From Heterodera schachtii (lineage: Eukaryota > Nematoda > Chromadorea > Rhabditida > Heteroderidae), in NCBI GenBank assembly GCA_023374025.1, contig SIJG01000108.1, positions 226,993-290,992 on the forward strand: DNA of 64,000 bases, written 5' to 3'. The notes under the pieces were generated by a model that did not search any database, was not told where the DNA came from, and saw nothing but the letters and a program-made list of their open reading frames with translations. The translations under genes and the position numbers were made by a program. Below, piece by piece: positions 54,480-64,000 of the stretch (its first letter is position 1; each line of letters starts with the position of its first letter).

Positions 54480-57400
54480 TCCTTTGTTAGTTAATATTAG
54501 CAAACAACTGGTTGAAAGTCTCGACTGAATTCTAATTTCACGAATAAAAAGTTCAATCGATTAATTCAAATAAAATGGCACATTTAGAAAACGCGCCAAC
54601 ATGATTTTCATAAATTTATCAATTTTAATTCATTTTACATAAACTCTGTTTGTTCTTATATTATAATAATTCATAAATGGATATATGAATTATTTTTTAA
54701 TTTAAAATTTTGAATTCTTATACGCAGGGTTATTGAATTAATAAGCTTTATAAGTTGTCATACATTAAATTATTTCTTCTCCGGTTATTAATTTTATTCA
54801 TTTATTTACTAATTTATTTATATTTTTTATTTTCATAAGCTGTTTTTGCACCAATGCTTTCGATCGGACATAAAAGATTATAATATTGACCTAAAAATTT
54901 TAGTTAAAATATCTTTGTTATTTTTTTTATTTATTTTATTCCTTTATTTTTTCAACATTTTTCAATTTAACATATGATTTTTTTTTGTTATGTACTTTAT
55001 AATAAAAATTTTCATAAAGCTCGGCTATCAGCGCATCATTTTCTGCATTCATGTACTCAGGCACATTTTTCACTAACATGCTTCATTCACCTAGCATTTT
55101 GAGTCACATTTTTATTTTGTTTCATAATATCAATAAAAAGGAATCAATTTTAATTCCATCATTCATCCATAGTCTTAATTACTTATATGACTTATATTTT
55201 ATTGAATGTACATTCCAATATAAAAATATTGTAAGGATAAAATTATTTGTTGTGTTTTTTGAAGAAATAAAAAATCGGTAGTCGTCCCAATATCTGTTAT
55301 TTAGTTTTTACAATAAATTACTGTCTCTCTTTGGTAAAATTTAAATATTTTTAAAATCTTGTCTATGTATATATTCCTTATAATTTCTTGTGTTGAAAAT
55401 ATATAAATATTAATATGTGTTTCTTGAGTTAAAATTGTTAACAGACTATTTTGTGTTAATAATGATGTAATTTCCCGGCTCGTTGTACCATTACTTTATA
55501 AGTCGTTGATTGTTTGATTTTTATTTCGTTATTTATATTTAGTTTAGAAATATTTTTTATATTATTAATCTTTAATTTTGGTTACTTTTATCATAAATCT
55601 TTAATACATATATTCGGATATTTTATTTGTTGGGATTCAATACATTAAATATAAGTTTAAAATTCTCGACATAAAAATATGATTTATTATTATTATTTTA
55701 TTATTTAATCATTTAGGAATTTTACTAAATCTTAGATTTTGTAAGCATTTTCTATTTTTTAATATCTTAAATTTTTATTTATTAAAATATAAATTTCTAT
55801 AGCTATATTTTTCTTTTTAATGATCTTTTAGATTCAAGATTTTCATTTTATTAATTCATTAATTGTTTTACATTAGGTTTATCTTGCAAGCAGAAATCGG
55901 CTGTTTTATTTACAATGATGTGATATCAAAGATAAAGATAAGGGGTAATTTTAGTTTTTGCAATTGAATTATTAGGATTTAATCTTTTATTTTGACAGAT
56001 TAAATAGATTTTTTCTTTTTTATTTAAATATCCTGATAGTTTTATTAAGCATTCATTAATAATTTTTAGTAAAACTTTTTTATCACAATTTTAAACCAAT
56101 TTGTTCAATGTTTTTAAAATGTCTTCTTCCATTCATAACATAAATTTTCTTATTCGGATAAGATTTATTAATTTTAAGTATTGGGTAAATTATTTGAGCT
56201 TATTGATTTTTTTTTTTACTATTAACTAAGAAATAAAGTGATTTGTTGAATTGTGTGAGCACACTAATATTTTTTGCAAATAATATTTCAAATAACAGTA
56301 GTTTCTTTAAAATAAGATTATAATATTTTTAAACCATTTGGCCAATTTGTGGTTTAAGCTGTTTAAAAATGAAAGAAAAATAAAAATGGGAATATTTTAT
56401 TTATTAATTAAATTTTCAATTGAAATAATGTAAAGAAAATATGAAAAAAGTTTGCGTCCCGCTGGGGAATTGAACTCAAGAGACAAACACTGAATGTCAG
56501 AAGGTTTAGCTTAGCCACTGCACCACATAAGGATATTAACAAAAACTGTAAAAGAAATAAATAATTTATTATTTTTTCTCAAAAAATTTAAAAAGCTTTT
56601 TATGCACCCATAATTTCGATAATGGTTTTTTATTGATTGGATTGCCATTTAATATTCCCGTTAAATTTAATTTTTGCATTAGTATTTTTTTTATTCAGTT
56701 GCTTGGTTATCTTCAAATTGTAAGAATATGTTTAAGTGATTTTAATTTTTGGGTTTGTATTCGCGCGCGCAACATGGCGTTAAGACGCTGGTTCAATTAA
56801 GACGGTGGTTCACGGCCTCTTTAACACCTTGACATTGTAATATTTTGTAAATTAATTTTAATCAATTTTTCATTTTTTTATTTCAATTTTTACTTTTTTA
56901 TTTTATTTCCCTGTTTTGTTGTTGAATTTATCTTATTGTTAGTTTAATAATCTTTTAGGTTTTTCAAAATTCTTTGATTGTTTATTTACCAAATAATTAA
57001 TGTATTAAATATGTAATTTAATTTGAAATTAAATATATAATTATTATACATGTTTTAGTGCATTAGGAAAGTTGATAAAAATTATATTTAGCAATTAATA
57101 ATTTATAAAAAGAAAATAATTATTTTAAAAAGAAAAGACTATGTTTATTCACTAGCTTTTTCTTCAAAAACCTATTTTAAAATTTCAAATTAAATTTCTT
57201 GTGATCATTTTATTTTAAATAACATATTTTTGTGAACAACCTTTTATCCATCAGTATTCTAACATATTAAAATTTTATTTTATTAAATATGTATAAATCT
57301 ATAAATTGTAATTATCATTTATTTAATTCATTTCTTTTATTTAATTAATTGTAAAATAAATTTAGTGAGTATCTTTTTCTATTTTCGTACTTAATCTCAC

Positions 57401-60000
57401 GATAAATGAAGTCATTTTGAGAATTCTGTTCGTATAGAGATACTTTGATCCAATTGTTGTTAATTAGAAAAATATATATTAAGATTTATTAGGAATGTTT
57501 TGTTCAAAATATGATTAAATTTTAAAATGTTTTTAATTTTCTTAATGCATCACTATGATTTTTTTTATTTTCATGAATGTTTCTTTCTTTATCAATTTTA
57601 AATACGAAATGTTAACAGAAATTAAATTTGCTTTAATTTTTAGCATAAATTCAAATTTCGTTTGTATAAATTGGGAGTTAATTTTTGTTATTAATTGTAA
57701 TTGAAACAATTATTTATCTATTTTTATGCTTCGAAGACGAGGACAAATTTAGTCAAAAATTTATACTAATATTTTTTCTCTGTCTTTAAAATTATTTGTA
57801 GATTAACTGAAAAACATTTTACTTTTTTTAAAGAAAAAGTGACAATTAAAAATTCAAAAATTTGACGCTCATCTCATAAAATGTATTTGGTCGTTTTATA
57901 AAATAAAAACTATTTATTTATTTGAAATGGAATGAATAAGGTAGCTTTTTTTAATTTTTAATTAATGCTTTAATCCAATATTTCAGAAATTAAAAATATT
58001 TAATTTCTCTTTTATATCATAATATTTAGATTTTAAAAATAATTTATAGATAATACAATTTTGTGAATATGAGTTTATTTAAACTACATTCTGTTATCCC
58101 ATAAATTCGCAGGTATGAATTGTTTGCTTAGCTTTTAAAATTCGATATTATATTGGAATGTTTTTAAAAGATTTATATCAAATTCTTATTAAAATTCTCG
58201 ACTTATTTAGAAGTTGACTTGGAATTTGTCCTTTGTTATTAAAGTCAAAAATTATTTCTAAGGCGAAAAATTCGGTTACAAATTTATTCGAAATAATAAA
58301 TAAAAAATTATGGAATTCTTTATTTAAACAAATGACTGAAAAAGGGACAAATTATTGAGTCTAGTTTTTTAGTTACAATTTTTGTAAACTTTTCGTTAAA
58401 ATTTATCATTCCACCAATTAAATTAATGTGCATCATTAAAATTTTTGTTGAATTATTAAATTTGTTTAATACTGAAGAATTTTGTTGTTTTACAATATTT
58501 TTCATACTTTCTTTTTCATGGTCCTGTGGGTACGTCGATTGTCGTCCAGGCAATCGCATTTTCTTTATTAATTATTGTAAATCCATTTATTATATGAATT
58601 ACTTTAGGTAAGATTATTTCTATTTTTTTGTTTTAAATATACAAGGTTTGTTTTTATTTTAATTTTGAAATATTCATTTTTATGTTGTCGCTCTAAATAA
58701 GCTTTTAGTAATAATCATTTACTTACTTCCTTCATTTATTTAAATAATTTAAAATAGTTTATTTATACCTTTTATCCAAATTTGTATTGCCAAGTATATT
58801 TTTTGATTAAATTATTTTACTATGTTAAAAGAATAGACTTACATTTTTTCTATTTATTTTTAATCAATTTCTTGTATTAGTTTTTTTCCCCTTAAGATGT
58901 AAGCTTCATAATATAAATATATTTCTATATTTTCTTTAGCAATACCTTCATAATGTAGAATACAAAATTGAAATTGTCATAAATTTAATAAATTTGCTAT
59001 ATTTGTTTCATTCATATTATTCGTCTTTGATTTTATTGTAAATTTATCATATTAACAAATTTGTTCTTGTTTAGTTGCTTTCCATCTACTAGAATTTTTA
59101 AATTTTTGTAAGTAATTTCTTTTAGTCATTAGCAAAAATAAATAAATAAAGAAATTTCATTATTTCTTTTCATCTTTTAGACTTATTTAAATTTTTTTAT
59201 TAGAATTCTTTTACAAATTTTCTTGTTAACAATGTGATTTTTTTTTAGTTTTACCATCTTAAAAATTAAAAATTATTTTAAAACGAATTGGTTTTTTCTC
59301 ATACAGTCAATTTTTATCGATTTAAAAACTAAATATATTCGAAAAATATTAAAGTTGCTTCATTTTATATTTTTTATGATATTAGAATGCTTTTAGATCT
59401 ATTTAAAATAAATAAATTTTTTAAAGCTATTTTTTGTTTTACCGAAAATAACAAATCTTTCTGTTAGCACTTTTATTATTCAACTTAAATTACTTTTTAA
59501 AAAGTGATTAAATTAAATTTATTATTATAATAGATTAATAAAGAATTTTATTCATTGTTTAATAGCGTTTTTCTATTTAATTCAGAAGGATTACTATCAA
59601 ATAATTTAAATTTAATTGTTAATTTAAATTGTATTAATTGTTTTTAATTATATAAATAATTAAATATAAACAAATTATTTAATAAGGTGAAAATATTTCC
59701 AATCTATTAAATTTACTTCATAATTATTAGCAGCGCTATTCGTGAGAATACAGTGAAATATATGAAAAACAAATGCTAATGAATGTAAAATCGAAAATTA
59801 AATTAAATCTATGAAAACTATTTAATTATTTTAAAAGATATACCTAATATAATTTAAATTATAAAAAACAAAATTCATTTTATATGTCATTAATTAATTC
59901 GAAATCAAAGATATTTTTGTGAAATTATCAAACTAATTTAATAAATTAGAATATTTAATGGAGATTTTGTAAATTACAAAAAATGTTTAAAAAAAAACAA
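54480..60000. other. Very A+T-rich, gene-poor DNA
   Basis: Long A/T-only stretches. Exceptions: the tRNA-like segment at 56455-56530; a GC-rich patch at 56760-56830 with a near direct repeat (TTAAGACGCTGGTTCA and TTAAGACGGTGGTTCA); and a minus-strand exon-like frame at 58559-58320 starting MRLPGRQSTYPQDHEKESMK (ending SHLFK), which could be a downstream exon of the gene whose promoter is at 60.2 kb. Confidence 0.4.
56455..56530 (-). other. tRNA-like pseudogene
   Basis: The minus strand reads TGGTGCAGTGGCTAAG (A-box-like) and GAGTTCAATTCCCC (B-box-like). Homologous to 36812-36865 inside the hAT-type element (shared AACCTTCTG, TTTCTCTT, TTCAATTCCCCA words), so it belongs to a dispersed tRNA-derived family. 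Confidence 0.45.
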
Positions 60001-60212
60001 AATCGATGAATGTTAATGCTATTTAGTAAAAAGATTAATACCAAAAAAGTAAGGGACAGTGTAGAAAATGAAGTGCTGATTTCAGTGCCCAAATGTGGAC
60101 ACTGACAATGAGGGTTGCTCTGTGACCCTTTGAATGACCCAACGGTGGTCAAATTAATTTTCTGTATGAAAGGGCTCCTGATTGTCCCTTTTACAGATTT
60201 ATTGCACAACAT
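59955..60212 (-). CDS. Hypothetical first exon downstream of a TATA promoter
   Basis: The minus-strand frame starts MLCNKSVKGTIRSPFIQKIN and has QSNPHCQCPHLGTEIS before becoming hydrophobic and A+T-rich (after about residue 60), where it is probably intron or UTR read through; a GGTATTAATC donor-like site occurs at about 60043. The ATG is 33 bases downstream of the TATA box, so the 5' UTR would be very short. Unrecognised. Confidence 0.3.
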   Translation of the reverse strand: MLCNKSVKGTIRSPFIQKINLTTVGSFKGSQSNPHCQCPHLGTEISTSFSTLSLTFLVLIFLLNSINIHRFCFFLNIFCNLQNLH

Positions 60213-60244
60213 GAACAAGTAAAGAAAATGGAGAATGGGCCGGG

Positions 60245-60368
60245 CTTTTATACCCTCCAAATCAATGGGGCGGGGCCAGGCACGTGAAAAATGTGCGCAA
60301 ACAAATAGACAAAAATCCATTAAAAATGGTGACTCATAGCGATGAATAGAGAAAAAAGAGATGAGTCA
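60245..60368 (-). promoter_or_regulatory. Compact promoter-like island
   Basis: On the minus strand in order: TGACTCA (AP-1-type) at 60362-60368, TGAGTCA at 60330-60336, the E-box CACGTG at 60281-60286, a GC box GGCCCCGCCCC at 60267-60277 and a TATA box TATAAAAG at 60245-60252. Spacing and order match a textbook core promoter with initiation expected near 60220. It stands out in DNA that is otherwise almost purely A/T. Factor names are by motif only. Confidence 0.6.
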
Positions 60369-60444
60369 TAAAAAGAGGAAGCGAACGAGGGAAATTGATT
60401 GACAAATTAATAAAAAATTAAATATAATAATTTCGAAGAAATTT

Positions 60445-60463
60445 GTGTCGCTTTCCGCGACAC
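60445..60463. other. Perfect 7-bp stem hairpin
   Basis: GTGTCGC-TTTCC-GCGACAC, next to the promoter-like island; GC-rich in an A+T-rich setting. Role unknown. It is not the histone stem-loop. Confidence 0.5.
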
Positions 60464-60469
60464 CTTCAT

Positions 60470-63400
60470 TGAATGTTTTTTAATTTTTTAATTTTGTTTA
60501 CTTATTTGAAATAAATTAATATTTCAATTTTACTAAAATAATTCAATTCTCATTAGTAATTAGATCATAATTTTGTTAATTTTTCTTTATTAAATATACA
60601 ATAGAATTTTAAAATATAATATTAATTTAACCTTTTAAATAAATCTGTTGTTGTGGTATGAATTACTGTTCTCGTTGTTTGGCGTTTAAAAAATTATAAA
60701 TAAATAATTAATACAACTTTTATATTGATTTTCCTATGTTACATTATCATAAGAATCAAAGGCCTAAGCCTTTTATAATTATGTGTACTATTTTTAAATA
60801 TTTTTTATTTTTGTATTATAAAATAATGTTTTTCATATTACATTTAAATGAATTCAGATATAAAATATTTAATTTATTAATATGAGGAATTATTAATGTT
60901 TTAATTCTAATTACTTTTATTTTAATTTTTTTAATATTTAATATTTTTGAATATTTATATTAAAGAATAAATTTTTAAAGGTTATATAAAAAAATATTCG
61001 CAAAATTTAACAAAATAACATTAGAATTAATTATCTAAGACATAATATTTTTATAATAAATTGTTGTCATTAATTAATTGGCAACCAATTATACAGAATG
61101 ATTGTATAAATCATCTGTTGAATACAATTGTTGTATTAAAATGGAAACTGTGGTTTTATGAATTTTATTCAAAATGCATTTATAGAAAATAAATTTATTT
61201 GTTAATTATTATATATTTTTATTGTGATCCTTTGTTTGACTGTAATAAAAGAAAATTATTTTCTGATTGTTATTGGTTTTTTTGATTTAAGTTAAATTTT
61301 AATACATTAAGTTTTTTAATTATTAGTAATATTTGAATACATTAGCTTTATAAACATTATTAATTTTAATAAACTGTGAGAGTATATTTTTAGTATCTAG
61401 ATCACTTATTTAATTGAATTCAGTTATGATAAATTGTAAGTATATTTTATTTAGTCAATAAAATTTATTTTATTTGAAATTGGATATTTATTTATTTCTA
61501 ATTATCTTTATTTGTTTTTATTTCAATATTTATAAAATATGAATATTCTTTTATTTTTTGATTTATTATAAATTAAATAAATTTTGGTTGTTGTAATACA
61601 AGCTTCTTATATTTTAAAAGCATATTTTATTTTGTTTAATATACAAAAATTATTTATTTATTTTTCTCTTTTAATTTATTATTTTTATTATTTTCTTTTT
61701 TTAACTTTATTGCTTGATTATATTTCAACTTTACTATTAACCGACAAAATATGTGCTTAAATATATAAAACCTTAAAAGTTTTTTTATTTTGCATTTGAT
61801 GTCGATTTTCATATTCCTTATCACATTTACTGATTGCTCGAAGAAAATTAACAGCTTAATTCATTTATGCCTTTATTTTCATATTATTTATTTATTAAAA
61901 TTTCTTTGCCATTTTGTCGCCTGTTGCACTCAAAAATTTTAAATTTTTTTAAAATATATTTTTAGGTTTAAATTTTTTTTGGTAATTTTATTTTCCTTAT
62001 TTGTTAACATTTTTATGGTAGTAGAATTCTGGTGAGAGTGCTATTTTTATCTTTAGAAAATTACGAGACATGCTTAATCGAGAACAGAATTTCACTAGAG
62101 CAAGAATTATCTTGGGTCTTCTCCAACCCGAACAAAATGAAAAAGGAAATTCAGGGGTCGGGTAGCAAATACTAGAGATGCGCCGTGATTCACGGTCACG
62201 GTCACGGTTACCGTGAATTTCACAGGTTTTTTCACTCACGGTCACGGTCACGATTCACGGTACAAATTCACGGTTATTTCGTGAAAAATTTATTTTTTTC
62301 TTCTATTTTTTAAAGAGTTATAATTATTTGATTTTAAATACAATATTTTAGTTAAAAAAACAAAAATTTATACTTATTTATTTTAATTAATAAAGATAAA
62401 TTATGATTATAATTCTTTAATTTTTCCTAATTTTATTCCTTTAAATTTATTGTTTTTTTCTTCTTAATGATTGACAATTTATTTTACAATTAGTTAATAA
62501 TTTCTCGTCATGATCAGTTTTTTATTTAGTTGAGGTCGCGTGTACTTTTTGATTTAAAATTTGAAAGTTGTATAAAAAATATTTAATATTTTATTATATA
62601 ATTATATTACCTTACTCAATGCTAAATTGGATTTATTTTTTTTGTTTATAAATGTATGTTTTATTTGTTATTTTTAATTTAATTACTAATTTATAAACTA
62701 ATGAATTACGACGAGTGTTGTTAAGTTTTTAAAAAATTTCAAGAGTTTAATATATTAAATCATTTTATTTGCTATTTTAATTATTGAATTTTTTTTATAT
62801 AAATTATATTTTTAAATGCTTTAAGATATTTTTTGTTTTATTCGTCAATTTAAATGAACCATTGTGAAATTGAAATAATGTATTAATGTGTTTTGAGCTT
62901 TAATAAAAACAATTTATTTAATTTTGTTATTTTATGCTATGGTTTTATATGGATTTTTATAATATTATGTTTATTTGTATTATTAATGCTAACATTTTAA
63001 TGTCACTTAAACTCCAAAAATTAAGGGCCGGAGTAGCAGACATTTTGACACCACACCATGATTGTAGTTCGGATACATAATTTTAAATTTTGAAATTCAT
63101 TCGAGTCCAATTCCCAAATTTAAATGGAATTAATCTTATTCTGATTTATTTGCAAATTTCAACAAAATCAGCTTCTGATATCTGAAATAAATATGGCATT
63201 TTTAAGGTTAAGTTATTACAACATTTTATATTTACTATGATTTTTTCATTCATTTCATGTGTGATATTCGTAAAAATTATTATTTATTTTATATGAATAA
63301 ATTTGTAAATATTTTAAGTTTAATTTTTATATATTTTTCTTATCAGAATGCTAGTAAGTTAATCTTTGCCTTAGTTTTTATTTAAAAAAAAATATTTGTA

Positions 63401-64000
63401 TTATCTTGATTTAATGTACAATATTTTATTTAGTTTAGTTGCCAAAGGAAGTTTTTTTATTAAATTCATTGCGAAAATGCCTAAACGGTTTTTGAACCGG
63501 TTTAAAACAAGAATACTACAATGTTAAATTTTTTGATTTTAAAATTTAATAAATACACGAAATAATCGCAAAAAAATTTCATATTAAATTTAAATCTTCA
63601 TAATTATTTCATATTTTGATTATAATTAATAACGACATGTTAACAATTATTTTATTTTTTATTTTTGTTAATTAATTTCTTAATAATTTAATTTACTAAT
63701 TTCCAAAGAATATGAATTAATTTAACGCAATTTTTATTAAATAGATAAAACCAACTTTATAATTTTTTTTATTTATATATCAATAGTAAATAAATTTTGT
63801 TTTAAAAAAACATTTTCTAGAATATTCTTCTTTTTTATATATAATTTTTAACAAAAATAAGTCCTGGCTTATTTGTTCTTGTTTTTGTAAATCTTTTAAT
63901 TTTTATTTGATTAATTAATTCTCGAAATAATAAAAGGATTAAAAACAATTATTTATTAAAATTTAATCGTTATATAATTTTATTTAATTTAAATTCAAAT
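60470..64000. other. Very A+T-rich, gene-poor DNA
   Basis: Nothing gene-like except a repeat at 62178-62276 made of inverted and direct TCACGG hexamers (GATGCGCCGTGATTCACGG start), probably a small inverted-repeat element. Confidence 0.5.

Noticed and set aside
58320..58611. Definite downstream exon of the gene at the 60.2 kb promoter
   Set aside because: The frame looks protein-like (RLPGRQSTYPQDHEKESMK) but no acceptor or donor in matching phase was found; left as a remark only.
60445..60463. Histone 3' stem-loop
   Set aside because: Stem and loop sequence do not match the conserved histone element.
62178..62276. Telomere-like or regulatory TCACGG array
   Set aside because: Mixed orientation hexamers within about 100 bases fit a small inverted-repeat element better; the nematode telomere repeat is TTAGGC.

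Overview
The window reads as nuclear DNA of a plant-parasitic nematode, most likely a cyst nematode or close relative (Heteroderidae). This is inferred, not proven, from: short introns (often 45-70 bases) with GT-AG ends; an F-box-like multigene family whose exon pattern is repeated across the window (I associate such families with this group from memory); a 17-base exact match to the nematode SL1 spliced leader; heavy non-autonomous DNA-transposon load; and high A+T. No bacterial, organellar or rRNA sequence is seen.

Layout. 0-0.5 kb: last two exons of a minus-strand gene. 1.3-2.15 kb: F-box-like copy G1 (minus, lacks exons 4-5). 4.2-6.5 kb: small unrecognised genes. 8.5-16.2 kb: copy G2, whose intron 2 is about 5 kb and holds an apparently intact 3.2 kb DNA transposon (9387-12615) nested in another element, plus three small inverted-repeat elements. 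15-19.3 kb: hAT-type miniature elements and a 1 kb element with inverted tandem-repeat arms. 19.5-20.8 kb: copy G4, the only F-box-like copy complete through exon 5. 21.4-22.7 kb: decayed LINE. 23.4-26.5 kb: tandem-repeat-armed elements. 26.65-29.26 kb: copy G5. 30.6-31.7 kb: copy G7 (5' truncated). 32.6-34.2 kb: copies G6m and G6p, joined head to head. 35.5-38.1 kb: LINE fragments interrupted by nested elements. 38.3-45 kb: a five-exon minus-strand gene predicted to encode a 179-residue protein with signal peptide and BED-type zinc finger, with a near-perfect 0.78 kb palindrome in one intron. 46.4-47.6 kb: GC-rich island, perhaps coding, broken by a hAT-type element. 48998-49281: assembly gap. 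49.3-64 kb: very A+T-rich, gene-poor DNA with a few tRNA-like pseudogenes and one compact promoter-like island at 60.2-60.4 kb.

The F-box-like copies share a five-exon plan: exon 1 short and variable; exon 2 the F-box-like core; exon 3 a WPIF-containing segment; exon 4 a VPF...EKLTL...RCKIGETA segment; exon 5 a short tail. Splice phases 2, 2, 0, 2 are kept between copies, which is strong support for the models. In plant parasites such proteins could act with SKP1 in ubiquitin ligases, but nothing here shows the partner or whether they are secreted.

The most interesting items are the secreted BED-finger gene with its duplicated signal-peptide exon and intronic palindrome, the apparently autonomous transposon with a recognisable empty site, and a set of small elements sharing similar interiors but carrying different, matched terminal repeats.
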